Source: Mycolicibacter senuensis (GTDB lineage: Bacteria; Actinomycetota; Actinomycetes; Mycobacteriales; Mycobacteriaceae). From it: a stretch of DNA of 64,000 bases. The position numbers and the translations under genes were made by a program. The stretch spans positions 1 through 64,000 of the forward strand of contig NZ_LQPS01000020.1 in NCBI RefSeq assembly GCF_002101885.1, read 5' to 3'. The notes under the pieces are model-generated. The model was not told the DNA's origin and did no database searches. It saw nothing but the letters and a program-made list of their open reading frames with translations. Shown here piece after piece: positions 36,193 through 44,831 of this stretch; position 1 is the first letter of the stretch; every line of letters begins with the position of its first letter.

Positions 36193-37107
36193 CTAATCGG
36201 ACTCCATCAGCTCTGAGGCGGAAAACGTCCGCCGCGGATCACGGTCGGCGAAGTAATTCCCCAGCGTGTCCGACAGCGGAGCAGGCTCCCACGCTTGTCC
36301 GTCGGCACTGAACTTGTGTTCCACCGTCGGCGCGGCCATCAGCATTACCTCAGGTCCGTAGACCACGAAAACCTGACCGTTGACCGAATCCGACGCCGGG
36401 GAGGCCAGGAACCGGACCAGGGTCACCACATGCTCCGGCGACAGCGGGTCGATCTCCCCCTCGCCGATCTTGGCCTCACCGAAGACGTCGGCGGTCATCG
36501 CGGTGCGGGCTCGCGGGCAGATGGCGTTGGCGCGCACGCCGTAACGGCTCAGCGCCCGGCTCGCCGACAGCGTCAGCGCGGTGATGCCCGCCTTGGCCGC
36601 GCCGTAGTTGGCCTGACCGACCGGACCCATCAGCCCGGCTTCCGAGGACGTGTTGACGATGCGGCCGTACACGGTTCCGGATTCAGCATCCTTGGCCTGC
36701 TGCCGCCAGTAGGCGGCCGCGTTGCGGGTCAACAGGAAATGCCCGCGCAGGTGCACCGCGATCACGGCGTCGAAGTCGTCATCGGACATGTTGAACAACA
36801 TCCGGTCGCGGGTGATCCCGGCATTGTTGACGACGATGCTCAGCCCGCCCAAGCCGTCGGCGGTGCTCACGAGCTCGTCGGCGGTGGAGCGCTGGCTGAT
36901 GTCGCCCGCCACCGGCACGCCCTTGCCGCCGGCCGCGGCGATCTCGTCGATCACGTCGGAGGATTCCAGCGCCGGCGCGATGTCGTTGACGACCACGGTG
37001 GCCCCGGAACGGGCCAGCCCGATCGCTTCTGCCCGGCCCAACCCGGCGGCCGCGCCGGTCACCACGGCAACTTTCCCGGTCAGATCGATCGCGCTGTTGG
37101 CAGTCAT
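36193..37107 (-). CDS. hsd4A: Hsd4A, 17-beta-hydroxysteroid / side-chain 3-hydroxyacyl-CoA dehydrogenase
   Basis: 304-residue SDR. TGAAAGLG cofactor motif, VNNAGITRDRM, catalytic Ser in VNTSSEAGL, YGAAK, then a C-terminal extension of about 50 residues as in multifunctional-enzyme-2-type dehydrogenases. The position, upstream of yrbE4A and downstream of fdxD, is that of Rv3502c, assigned to cholesterol side-chain beta-oxidation. Confidence 0.88.
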   Translation of the reverse strand: MTANSAIDLTGKVAVVTGAAAGLGRAEAIGLARSGATVVVNDIAPALESSDVIDEIAAAGGKGVPVAGDISQRSTADELVSTADGLGGLSIVVNNAGITRDRMLFNMSDDDFDAVIAVHLRGHFLLTRNAAAYWRQQAKDAESGTVYGRIVNTSSEAGLMGPVGQANYGAAKAGITALTLSASRALSRYGVRANAICPRARTAMTADVFGEAKIGEGEIDPLSPEHVVTLVRFLASPASDSVNGQVFVVYGPEVMLMAAPTVEHKFSADGQAWEPAPLSDTLGNYFADRDPRRTFSASELMESD

Positions 37108-37184
37108 GTACGCCGCTCCTGTCCCCTCGCGGCGCCCTCGTCGCCTGCGGTTATGAATACCTCTAGTCCCCTGCTGGGCCGAGG

Positions 37185-37379
37185 CTAGTCGTCAACGCGG
37201 CGCAGCGCAGCGCGGGGGCACTCGGCGATCGCCTGCACAGCGTGGGCTTCCCGGTCCGCCGGCACCGGCGCCATCTTGACAACGGCCTGCTCATCGTCGT
37301 TCAGTTCGAACAGGTCGGGGTCGATTCCGACGCAAATCGCGTTGCCCTCGCAGCGATCCAGGTCCACCTCAACTCGCAT
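37185..37379 (-). CDS. fdxD: 3Fe-4S ferredoxin FdxD (Rv3503c-type)
   Basis: 64-residue ferredoxin: cluster ligands Cys10 and Cys16 (CEGNAIC) and a distal Cys-Pro (ECPRAAL); Asn occupies the place of the missing ligand, consistent with a 3Fe-4S cluster. Ferredoxins of this locus supply electrons to the sterol P450s. It is cotranscribed with hsd4A and divergent from fadE26, sharing the KstR-controlled region. Confidence 0.9.
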   Translation of the reverse strand: MRVEVDLDRCEGNAICVGIDPDLFELNDDEQAVVKMAPVPADREAHAVQAIAECPRAALRRVDD

Positions 37380-37499
37380 GACGCTCTCCTTGAAATGCCC
37401 GAGACGGCCAACAGCATGGTCCGTCAGTGTCCGCTAATGCCACCATACGATCCAACAGCAGCCGTACACGACGAGATAGGGCCACTGGACCCTAGCGAC

Positions 37500-37513
37500 T
37501 AGAACGTGTTACA
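37500..37513. promoter_or_regulatory. KstR operator for fadE26 (TAGAACGTGTTACA)
   Basis: Exact consensus match 57 bases before the fadE26 ATG and about 120 bases from fdxD. The same 14 bases recur between fadD19 and echA19. Confidence 0.85.
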
Positions 37514-37569
37514 ACGGGCTGTCGACGACAATTTTATCGTGAGCCCGATCACCAGCGAAGGACGACCCG

Positions 37570-38748
37570 ATGCAGATCAGTTACACCGCTGAGCAGGAAG
37601 AGCTGCGTCGCGAACTGCGCTCGTATTTCACGACGCTGATGACCCCGGAGCGTCGGGAGGCGCTGAGTTCGACGCAGGGCGAGTACGGGACCGGAAACGT
37701 CTACCGCGAGACGGTCGCCCAGATGGGTCACGACGGCTGGCTGACACTGAGCTGGCCCAAGGAGTACGGCGGCCAGGCCCGCTCGGCGATGGATCAGCTG
37801 ATCTTCACCGACGAGGCCGCGATCGCCGGTGCCCCGGTGCCGTTCCTGACGATCAACAGCGTCGCCCCGACGATCATGGCCTTCGGCACCGAGGAGCAGA
37901 AAAAGTTCTTCCTGCCCAAGATCGCCGCCGGCGAGTTGCACTTCGCGATCGGGTACTCCGAGCCGGGCGCCGGGACCGACCTGGCGTCGCTGCGCACCAC
38001 TGCGGTCCGCGACGGCGACGACTATGTGATCAACGGCCAGAAGATGTGGACGTCGCTGATCGCCTACGCCGACTACGTGTGGCTGGCGGCGCGGACGAAC
38101 CCGGAGGCCAAGAAGCACCGCGGGATTTCCATGCTGATCGTTCCCACCACTGCGGAGGGCTTCTCCTGGACTCCGGTGCACACCATGGCCGGCCCGGACA
38201 CCAGCGCGACCTACTATCAAGACGTGCGGGTGCCGGTGTCCAGCCTGGTCGGCGAGGAGCACGCGGGCTGGAAGCTGGTGACCAACCAGCTCAACCACGA
38301 GCGGGTCGCACTGGTGTCGGCGCAGCCGATCTTCGTGGCACTCGGTGAGGTGCGCGAGTGGGCCCAGAACACCAAGAACTCGGGCGGTGGCCGGATCATC
38401 GATTCGGAATGGGTGCAGCTCAACCTGGCCCGGGTGCACGCCAAGGCCGAGGTGCTCAAGCTGATCAACTGGGAGCTAGCTTCCGCGACCGACTCGGCGC
38501 CGTCCCCGGCGGACGCCTCGGCGGCCAAGGTGTTCGGCACCGAACTGGCGACCGAGGCCTACCGGCTGCTCATGGAGGTACTCGGCACCGCCGCCACCGT
38601 GCGCCAGGACTCCCCCGGTGCGCTGCTGCGCGGCCGGGTGGAGCGCATGCACCGGGCGTGTCTGATCCTGACCTTCGGCGGCGGCACCAACGAGGTGCAG
38701 CGCGACATCATCGGCATGGTCGCCCTGGGCCTGCCCCGCAACCGGTAA
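37570..38748 (+). CDS. fadE26: Acyl-CoA dehydrogenase FadE26 (ChsE4)
   Basis: 392-residue acyl-CoA dehydrogenase. The FAD/substrate signature is GYSEPGAGTDLASL, and the C-terminal GGGTNEVQRDIIGMVALGLPR is the family end. In M. tuberculosis FadE26 and FadE27 form an alpha2beta2 complex that dehydrogenates the C26-CoA of the cholesterol side chain. The partner gene begins ten bases after the stop. Confidence 0.92.
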   Translation: MQISYTAEQEELRRELRSYFTTLMTPERREALSSTQGEYGTGNVYRETVAQMGHDGWLTLSWPKEYGGQARSAMDQLIFTDEAAIAGAPVPFLTINSVAPTIMAFGTEEQKKFFLPKIAAGELHFAIGYSEPGAGTDLASLRTTAVRDGDDYVINGQKMWTSLIAYADYVWLAARTNPEAKKHRGISMLIVPTTAEGFSWTPVHTMAGPDTSATYYQDVRVPVSSLVGEEHAGWKLVTNQLNHERVALVSAQPIFVALGEVREWAQNTKNSGGGRIIDSEWVQLNLARVHAKAEVLKLINWELASATDSAPSPADASAAKVFGTELATEAYRLLMEVLGTAATVRQDSPGALLRGRVERMHRACLILTFGGGTNEVQRDIIGMVALGLPRNR

Positions 38749-38758
38749 AGGATTCATT

Positions 38759-39856
38759 ATGGACTTCTCCACAACCGAAGCAGCACAGGACCTCTCGGGT
38801 TTGGTCGGCACCATCGTCGACGCGGTGTGCACCCCGGAGCACCAGCGCGAGCTGGATGGGTTGGAGCAGCGCTTCGACACCGGGCTATGGCGCAAGCTCG
38901 TCGAGGCCGACGTGGTGTCCAGCGCGGCGGGTGAGTCGCTCGGCGGCGGCGGGTTCGGCGTGCTGGAGCAGGCGGCCATCCTGACCGCCCTGGGCCGGCA
39001 ATTGGCCGCGGTGCCGTACCTGGAGTCGGTGGTGCTGGGCGCCGGGGCGCTGGCCAAGTTCGGCTCCGCGGAGTTGCAGCAGGCCTGGGGCGCACCGGCG
39101 GTGGCCGGCGAGAAGATCCTCGCCGCCGCACTCGACGGCGACATGGGCGAGGGCCCGGTCCGGGCAGCGGCGACCGATTCCGGCTACCGGCTCACCGGTA
39201 CCCGCACCCAGGTATTCTTCGCCCCGGTGGCCGACGCCTTTCTGGTCCCGACCGAAAGCGATTCCGGCACACGAGTTTTCCTGGTGAGCGCCACCGATCC
39301 CGGCGTGACGGTTACTCCGCTGGCGACCACCGGCCTGGGCAGCGTCGGGCACCTCGAGCTGTCGGGAACCGAGCTGGAGTCCGGCCGTGTCGTCGGCGAC
39401 GCCGAGGTGCTCGACCACCTGCGCACCCTGACGGCACTGGGCCATAGCGCCTACCAGTTGGGGGTGCTGGAGCGCGGGCTGGCCCTGACCGCCGAATACG
39501 CCCGCGAACGCGAACAGTTCGACAAGCCGATCGGCAGCTTCCAGGCCGTGTCCCAGCGGCTGGCCGACGGCTACATCGACGTCAAGGGGCTGCGTCTCAC
39601 GCTGACCCAAGCGGCCTGGCGTGTCGGCGAGGAGCTGCCGGCGACCAGCGAGGTCGCCACGGCCGCGTTCTGGGCGGCCGATGCCGGACATCGGGTGGCG
39701 CACAGCATCGTCCACATCCACGGCGGGGTCGGCATCGACATCGACCACCCGATTCACCGCTACTTCCTAGCCGCCAAGCAGGCCGAGTTCGCCCTCGGCG
39801 GCGCCACCGGCCAGCTGTTGGCGATCGGCCGCGAGCTGGCCGACACCCCGGTCTAG
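38759..39856 (+). CDS. fadE27: Acyl-CoA dehydrogenase FadE27 (ChsE5)
   Basis: 365 residues, a shorter acyl-CoA dehydrogenase-fold subunit. The ALGHSAYQLGVLERGL and EREQFDKPIGSFQAVSQRLAD helices are typical, while the N-terminal FAD motif is degenerate, as in the second subunit of heteromeric ChsE enzymes. It works with FadE26. It is convergent with the next gene rather than followed by fadD17. Confidence 0.9.
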   Translation: MDFSTTEAAQDLSGLVGTIVDAVCTPEHQRELDGLEQRFDTGLWRKLVEADVVSSAAGESLGGGGFGVLEQAAILTALGRQLAAVPYLESVVLGAGALAKFGSAELQQAWGAPAVAGEKILAAALDGDMGEGPVRAAATDSGYRLTGTRTQVFFAPVADAFLVPTESDSGTRVFLVSATDPGVTVTPLATTGLGSVGHLELSGTELESGRVVGDAEVLDHLRTLTALGHSAYQLGVLERGLALTAEYAREREQFDKPIGSFQAVSQRLADGYIDVKGLRLTLTQAAWRVGEELPATSEVATAAFWAADAGHRVAHSIVHIHGGVGIDIDHPIHRYFLAAKQAEFALGGATGQLLAIGRELADTPV

Positions 39857-39857
39857 G

Positions 39858-40340
39858 TCAGCGGTGCAGCGCGTCGCCGAACGTCACCTTGAACCCGGGA
39901 ATGTCCGACAACGGCATGGTGGCGTCGTAGGTGCGCTGGTAGCCGGTGGCGCTGATCTTCCAGCCGTCGGCGGTGCGGCGGTAGGTGTCGTGATAGAACG
40001 CAGCGCCGATCAGCATCAGGTTGAAGTCGGGCATGATCACCCGATCCTGCAGGTACCAGATGCCGGTAGCACTGTCCGCGGCGCTGAGGGTGATCTCGGG
40101 GTGGTTGACCCGGTGCTCGCTGATCAGGTTTCCCGGCAGCGAGGTCCGCATGAACTCCACCAGCGAGTCGCGGTCGGAGAAGGTGTGGTCGCTGCCCATC
40201 GACTTGCCGTAGTCAGCGGTAACGTCCTCGGCCAGCGTGGCGGCGAAGTCGTCCCAGTGCTTGGTGTCCAGCGCTCGCAGGTAGCGGTACTTGACCTGCT
40301 TGATTGCCTCGATGTCGGCGAAGGCGTCGAATTCAGTCAC
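39858..40340 (-). CDS. SnoaL-like protein inserted between fadE27 and fadD17
   Basis: 160 residues with a SnoaL/NTF2-like pattern (YRYLRALDTKHWDDFAATLA, IWYLQDRVIMPDFNLMLIGA, YHDTYRRTADGWKIS). Such proteins include polyketide cyclases, ring-hydroxylation small subunits and steroid isomerase-like enzymes. It lies on the opposite strand and breaks the fadE26-fadE27-fadD17 run of M. tuberculosis. Role in sterol metabolism is only inferred. Confidence 0.75.
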   Translation of the reverse strand: MTEFDAFADIEAIKQVKYRYLRALDTKHWDDFAATLAEDVTADYGKSMGSDHTFSDRDSLVEFMRTSLPGNLISEHRVNHPEITLSAADSATGIWYLQDRVIMPDFNLMLIGAAFYHDTYRRTADGWKISATGYQRTYDATMPLSDIPGFKVTFGDALHR

Positions 40341-40356
40341 CGCACTATTGCAGCAC

Positions 40357-40362
40357 TAATGT
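40357..40362 (+). promoter_or_regulatory. -10 box for leaderless fadD17
   Basis: TAATGT fits TANNNT and stands seven bases before ATG 40370. The inserted SnoaL-like gene would have separated fadD17 from the fadE promoter, so an own promoter is expected. Confidence 0.45.
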
Positions 40363-40369
40363 GACCAGC

Positions 40370-41890
40370 ATGTCAGCACCGGCTCCAATCGACGAAAAGC
40401 CCACCGTCACCGGATTGCTGGCCGCGCTGGCCGAGGTCGACGACCGCGGCGTCTACCACCAGGACGATTTCGTCAGCTGGCGCAACCACATCGCGGCCGG
40501 CGCCCGGTTGGGCGCCGCACTGCACGCGCGGCTCGACCCGGACAAGCCGCCGCACGTCGGTGTCCTGCTGGGCAATACCCCGTTCTTCTCCACACTGTTG
40601 GTGGCGGCCGCACTGACCGGCCTGGTGCCGGTGGGGCTCAACCCCACCCGACGGGGAACAGCCCTGCAGCGCGACGTGGCCCACGCCGACTGTCAACTGG
40701 TGCTGACCGACAACAGCACCGACGCCGCTGTTCCGGGCGCGATCGACGTCGAGTCCCCCTCGTGGGCTGCCGAAGCGGCCGGCTTTGACGATGCGCCGGT
40801 AACGTTCCGTGCCGCCGAACCCGATGACCTGTTCATGCTGATCTTCACCTCGGGCACCAGCGGTGATCCGAAGGCGGTGCGCTGCACGCATGAGAAGGCG
40901 GCGGCCCCCGGGCTCATGCTCGCGCAGCGGTTCGGTCTGACATCTACTGACGTCTGTTACCTGGCGATGCCGCTGTTCCACTCCAACGCGGTGATGGCGG
41001 GCTGGTCGGTGGCCGTGGCCGCCGGCGCCTCGATCGCGTTGCGGCGCAGATTCTCGGCATCCGGCTTCATTCCCGATATCCGCCGCTTCGGTGCCACCTA
41101 TGCCAACTACGTCGGCAAACCGCTGTCATATGTGCTGGCCACTCCGCAACGGCCCGACGACGCCGACAACCCGCTGCGGATCCTGTACGGCAACGAGGGA
41201 GCGCCGCGGGATCTGGAGCGGTTCGCCGAGCGGTTCGACTGCACCGTCATCGACGGTTTCGGCTCCACCGAGGGCGGGGTGGCGATAGGCCGAACTCCGG
41301 ACACACCGATCGGTGCCCTGGGGCCTTTGACCGGTGGGAACACCATCATCGACGTCGACACCGGCGAAGAATGCCCGCCGGGCGTGGTCGGCGAACTGGT
41401 GAACTTGCACGGGCGCGGCCAGTTCCGGGGCTACTACAAGGATCCCGAGGCCGAAGCGCAGCGGATGGCGGGCGGGATCTACCACACCGGTGATCTGGCT
41501 TACCGCGACGACGCCGGTTACGCCTACTTCGCCGGCCGGCTCGGGGATTGGATGCGGGTGGACGGCGAGAACCTCGGCACCGCGCCGATCGAGCGGATCC
41601 TGCTGCGGTACAACGAGGTGGTCGAGGTGGCGGTCTACCCGATACCTGACCCCACGGTGGGTGATCAGGTGATGGCGGCGCTGGTGCTCACTCCGGGGGC
41701 GCCGTTCGACGTGGATGAGTTCCGGGCTTTTTTGGCCGAGCAGCCCGACCTGGGGCCCAAACAGTGGCCGTCGTATGTCCGGGTGGCCGCCGCGCTACCG
41801 CGCACCGAGACATTCAAGGTGCTCAAACGGATGCTGTCTGCCGAGAGTCTGGAGTGTGCCGATCCGGTGTTCCGGATCGAGCGGCCCTGA
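40370..41890 (+). CDS. fadD17: Acyl-CoA synthetase FadD17
   Basis: 506-residue adenylate-forming enzyme. The ATP/AMP motif is LIFTSGTSGDPKAVRC, then FGSTEGG, YHTGDLAYRD and GRLGDWMRVDGENL. In M. tuberculosis FadD17 activates C24/C26 steroid side-chain acids. Start chosen at ATG 40370 for the leaderless -10 box. The gene is last in this arm of the sterol cluster; the lasso-peptide genes begin 197 bases later. Confidence 0.9.
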   Translation: MSAPAPIDEKPTVTGLLAALAEVDDRGVYHQDDFVSWRNHIAAGARLGAALHARLDPDKPPHVGVLLGNTPFFSTLLVAAALTGLVPVGLNPTRRGTALQRDVAHADCQLVLTDNSTDAAVPGAIDVESPSWAAEAAGFDDAPVTFRAAEPDDLFMLIFTSGTSGDPKAVRCTHEKAAAPGLMLAQRFGLTSTDVCYLAMPLFHSNAVMAGWSVAVAAGASIALRRRFSASGFIPDIRRFGATYANYVGKPLSYVLATPQRPDDADNPLRILYGNEGAPRDLERFAERFDCTVIDGFGSTEGGVAIGRTPDTPIGALGPLTGGNTIIDVDTGEECPPGVVGELVNLHGRGQFRGYYKDPEAEAQRMAGGIYHTGDLAYRDDAGYAYFAGRLGDWMRVDGENLGTAPIERILLRYNEVVEVAVYPIPDPTVGDQVMAALVLTPGAPFDVDEFRAFLAEQPDLGPKQWPSYVRVAAALPRTETFKVLKRMLSAESLECADPVFRIERP

Positions 41891-41923
41891 GAGCAGCGGC
41901 CACTTCGGCAGCCGGTCGATGCC

Positions 41924-41952
41924 TTGCCGGAAAATGGGCTTACCGTTACTAT
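41924..41952 (+). promoter_or_regulatory. Candidate promoter of the lasso-peptide operon
   Basis: TTGCCG (41924-41929) and TACTAT (41947-41952) with an ideal 17-base spacer. The start site would be near 41959, giving an untranslated leader of about 130 bases before GTG 42088. The region is visibly richer in A+T than the flanking sterol genes. Confidence 0.5.
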
Positions 41953-42087
41953 TCCGGAAATCTATTCGAGTTAACGCACCATCGGGCTCTTTCGGACTGC
42001 CGCTGACCATCCACCCGGCCACGAACGACATCGGCAACCTCCTGCCGACCACGGCGTCGCCTCGACACCCCACCGGACGCAAACATC

Positions 42088-42780
42088 GTGACCCATCCGG
42101 CGCCCACACGCCCGCCGCAGCTGTTCTGCGCGCCGAACCTGCGCTGCGCCGAGGTGGCCGGACAGCTGGTGGTACTGGATCTGTCCGCGGGCGTCTACGA
42201 CGTGATCAACGAGGTCGGTGCGGCCATGTGGGCACAACTGACGCGGTTACCCGACGAGCGCAACATCACCGGCCTCGCCGAAGAGTACGGCGTCGCGCCT
42301 GCCACGCTGGAAGCCGACTTCGCCGACTTCGGCACGGCCCAGCTGGCCGCGGGTCGCCTCGTCACCGATCAGGTGACGACGCCGCCATCCGTCGAGCGGT
42401 CACCGCGGCGCACCCCGACCATTCTGCGCGCGTTATGGGAACGTGTTGCCGCAGAACGTGATCTGCGAAGGGACTTTGCAACGGCCTACGCAAATCGGGT
42501 AGGGCCGACGGCCGACACCGCTGCGCCACGCACCGCCGTAGAACTCTTGATGAGGCGCTTCCGAACCGCCGAGAGCCTCTACCCGGCCCGCCAGGCTCCG
42601 CTGGATTGTTTGCCGCGCTCGCTCGCCCTGACCCGCTTTCTGCGAACCGCCGGTTGGCCGGCTCGGCACGTGATGGGCGTGGCGCTCTACCCGTTCGAGG
42701 CTCATGCCTGGGTGGAGTTGAACGGGACCGCCCTGAATGAGGGTGACCTGCGGCGCTTCACCGTGATCCAGCAGGCGTGA
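42088..42780 (+). CDS. Lasso peptide leader-binding and leader peptidase, fused B1-B2 protein
   Basis: 230 residues. Residues about 12-95 are a PqqD-like RRE domain (LVVLDLSAGVYDVINEVGAA, with the winged helix after it) that binds the precursor leader. Residues about 115-230 are a transglutaminase-like cysteine protease: Cys174 in PLDCLPRSL, His206 in EAHAWVELNG, and Asp220 as the likely third residue. The B2 half removes the leader. In most actinobacterial lasso clusters B1 and B2 are separate genes; here they are one polypeptide, the proteobacterial McjB layout. GTG 42088; the stop overlaps the cyclase start (TGATG). Confidence 0.88.
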   Translation: MTHPAPTRPPQLFCAPNLRCAEVAGQLVVLDLSAGVYDVINEVGAAMWAQLTRLPDERNITGLAEEYGVAPATLEADFADFGTAQLAAGRLVTDQVTTPPSVERSPRRTPTILRALWERVAAERDLRRDFATAYANRVGPTADTAAPRTAVELLMRRFRTAESLYPARQAPLDCLPRSLALTRFLRTAGWPARHVMGVALYPFEAHAWVELNGTALNEGDLRRFTVIQQA

Positions 42781-44573
42781 TGCAACCGGCCCGGCCATCA
42801 CTGGATGGATTCCTGGTAGCGCTGCCCACCGAGACACCGGCACGTGTCCACGGGTGGCCTGGATTTCAGCGGGTCGGCGAATCCGCGGTGTGGTTCCATG
42901 GCTTCCTCGCGAGCCCGGCATCGCTCCGACGGGAGCTGGACCTGGCGACGTCGGCGCCCTTGGCGCAGATCGTGGTGGCCGGGTTGCGGCGGTGGCCTGC
43001 CGACGCGGCCGAACGTATGGTCGGCGAGTACGCCGCAGTGGTGGTGGACGGCCCCGATGCCGTCCTGTTCGGGGATCGCATGGGCCTGCGCCCGCTGTAC
43101 TTCGCCGGCGGGGCGGACGGCACCGTGGTGTCGACCGACCTCGGCGCCCTGGTTCGCCAGACCGGTGCCTGGCATGAACCCGACGAGGACTACCTGGCCG
43201 ATATGTTCAGTACCGGCTTGCATCTGGGGCCCCGAACGCCGTATCGCGGCATAAGCCGGTTGCAACCCGGCGAGTTCGCCAGCTGCCGGGCGGGCCGCCT
43301 GCGGGTACGGGGTGGTTGGCGTCCCCTCGCTGAACCGCGTCCCGGAACCTTCGACGAGCACCAGGAACTACTGCGCGCGACCGTCAAACATGCTGTCGCG
43401 GGGGCGTTGTCGTCTGATGGTACGGACGCCGTCGAGTTGTCGGGCGGGCTGGACACCTCGACCGTCTTGGCGGTGGCTACCGGCATCGCTCCGATACATG
43501 CGCTCAGCTTCGTCCATCCCGGCTCCCCGGGCAGCGACGAGTCGTCTTGGATCCGGGCTGCCCTTCGATCGACGCCGGCACCGTGGCATCCGATCGACGC
43601 CACCGAGCACGGGCCCTTCACGGTGGGGCCGGAACTGGGCACCTTCCTGCCGGCACCGACACGCCGGATTCTCAATTGGGCGCCCAACGCTGCCGAGGAA
43701 GCTCTTGCGAGGGGACTGGGGGCGACGACGATTCTCACCGGCGAGGGCGGGGACGCCGTGTTCTTCGCGGGCCTGCTTCCCTGGTACTTGGCCGACCTGT
43801 TGCGCACGGGACGATGGGCGCAACTACAGCGCGAGTCGCTGAGATGGGGCGCCCAGTCCGAACTGGGGCGTTCCGCCGCGTTCTGGGTACGGCGTGCGGC
43901 GATCGACGGGCTGCGGCGATGGCGAAGCGGCCGGACGCTCACGCTGGAACCACCCCGGCCCATCGCCGCATCGGCACCGTGGTTACGCCAGGCCTACATC
44001 GAGCGTCACCGCCTGCAGCACCGGGCACAGGTCACCACGACCGTCCGTGCGCGGTCGGTGCACGGCCAGGCCGTCGTGGAGAACGTCCTGCGCTGCGTCG
44101 AGTTCGCCAGATCCCGCCGACTGTTCGCCCCGGAAGGCGTCGAACTGCGTCATCCGCTGTTGGCGCCGTCGTTGGTCGACGTGGCAATGACCACCCCGTG
44201 GGACATCGCCGCAGATCCTCGGATAGACCGTGCCGTGCAACGGTACGCGTTCGCCAGGCTGGTCAGCGAGACCGTACTTCGCCGGCGATCGAAGTCGATC
44301 GCCGACGAGGCGATATTGCACGGCTTTGAGCGCCATCCCCGCTGGCGCGAGTACCTCGGCGCGAATCCGCAGATCGTGCAGCGCGGCTATGTCGACGCCG
44401 ACGCCTGGGACCGCGCGCTGCGCTCAGCCGGCCGCATCGGTGCGGTGACCCAGTTCTACACCGCGATGCAGATCGAGGTCTGGCTGCGCCACCTGCACTA
44501 TGCGGCCGACCCGACACAACGGATTGCCGAGTCAGAGTACTTTAGTCCCGGTTCGGCGGATTCCGGGAATTGA
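42780..44573 (+). CDS. Lasso cyclase (asparagine synthetase-like C protein)
   Basis: 597 residues, the usual length for lasso C proteins. The N-terminal half resembles the glutaminase-like domain of asparagine synthetase B without the nucleophilic Cys2. The C-terminal synthetase domain has the ATP-binding SGGLDTS (residues 221-227) and TGEGGDAVFF, and GVELRHPLLAPSLVDVA. It adenylates the acceptor Asp side chain and forms the macrolactam with Gly1 of the core. Coupled to the B gene by TGATG. Tuberculosis-complex genomes I know lack it. Confidence 0.9.
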   Translation: MQPARPSLDGFLVALPTETPARVHGWPGFQRVGESAVWFHGFLASPASLRRELDLATSAPLAQIVVAGLRRWPADAAERMVGEYAAVVVDGPDAVLFGDRMGLRPLYFAGGADGTVVSTDLGALVRQTGAWHEPDEDYLADMFSTGLHLGPRTPYRGISRLQPGEFASCRAGRLRVRGGWRPLAEPRPGTFDEHQELLRATVKHAVAGALSSDGTDAVELSGGLDTSTVLAVATGIAPIHALSFVHPGSPGSDESSWIRAALRSTPAPWHPIDATEHGPFTVGPELGTFLPAPTRRILNWAPNAAEEALARGLGATTILTGEGGDAVFFAGLLPWYLADLLRTGRWAQLQRESLRWGAQSELGRSAAFWVRRAAIDGLRRWRSGRTLTLEPPRPIAASAPWLRQAYIERHRLQHRAQVTTTVRARSVHGQAVVENVLRCVEFARSRRLFAPEGVELRHPLLAPSLVDVAMTTPWDIAADPRIDRAVQRYAFARLVSETVLRRRSKSIADEAILHGFERHPRWREYLGANPQIVQRGYVDADAWDRALRSAGRIGAVTQFYTAMQIEVWLRHLHYAADPTQRIAESEYFSPGSADSGN

Positions 44574-44587
44574 TCATTGGTAGCTCG

Positions 44588-44593
44588 TACACT
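44588..44593 (+). promoter_or_regulatory. Possible separate -10 box for the precursor gene
   Basis: TACACT fits TANNNT between the cyclase stop and the precursor RBS; no good -35 is visible. A private promoter would raise precursor over enzyme levels. Confidence 0.3.
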
Positions 44594-44631
44594 TTTGTAG
44601 CAAACCGGAACCAGATCACGGAGGTCTTACG

Positions 44632-44799
44632 GTGCAGAGCTACTCTTCCCCACAGGTGGTGCGCGTCGGAGACGTGCGTGATGCCACCCAGGGCAGCGGT
44701 AACTACCTTTCCGACAGCAGTACCGGCTACGGCTACATGGGCTGGTACAGCCGGCACTACGACACCCCCGACACGGTGGCACCGCTGCCGCCGCGCTGA
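44632..44799 (+). CDS. Lasso peptide precursor (A gene, 55 residues, GTG start)
   Basis: GGAGG (44620-44624) is seven bases before GTG 44632. The first 20 residues are a textbook lasso leader: YSSP with Tyr at -17 and Pro at -14, Val at -12, Gly13 and Thr19 at the conserved -2 position. The core starts at Gly21 and reads GSGNYLSD first, so Gly1 and Asp8 would close an eight-membered macrolactam ring. The remaining tail is 27 residues, Tyr/Trp-rich (YMGWYSRHY) and ends in VAPLPPR. The core of 35 residues is much longer than the usual 15-24. Plug candidates are Trp18, Tyr19, Arg21, His22 and Tyr23. It lies between the cyclase and a convergent exporter. Confidence 0.85.
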   Translation: MQSYSSPQVVRVGDVRDATQGSGNYLSDSSTGYGYMGWYSRHYDTPDTVAPLPPR

Positions 44800-44831
44800 C
44801 GGCCGCCGCCGCGCGCCCGCCCCGGTCAGCG
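44794..44831. terminator. Hairpin between convergent lasso A and exporter genes
   Basis: CGCTGAC (44794-44800) pairs with GTCAGCG (44825-44831) across a G+C-rich loop. It spans both stop codons and could end both transcripts; no T-tract is present. Confidence 0.35.

Noticed and set aside
41891-42087. Possible short gene between fadD17 and the lasso B gene
   Set aside because: No start with a ribosome-binding sequence or protein-like frame; it looks like a promoter and leader region.
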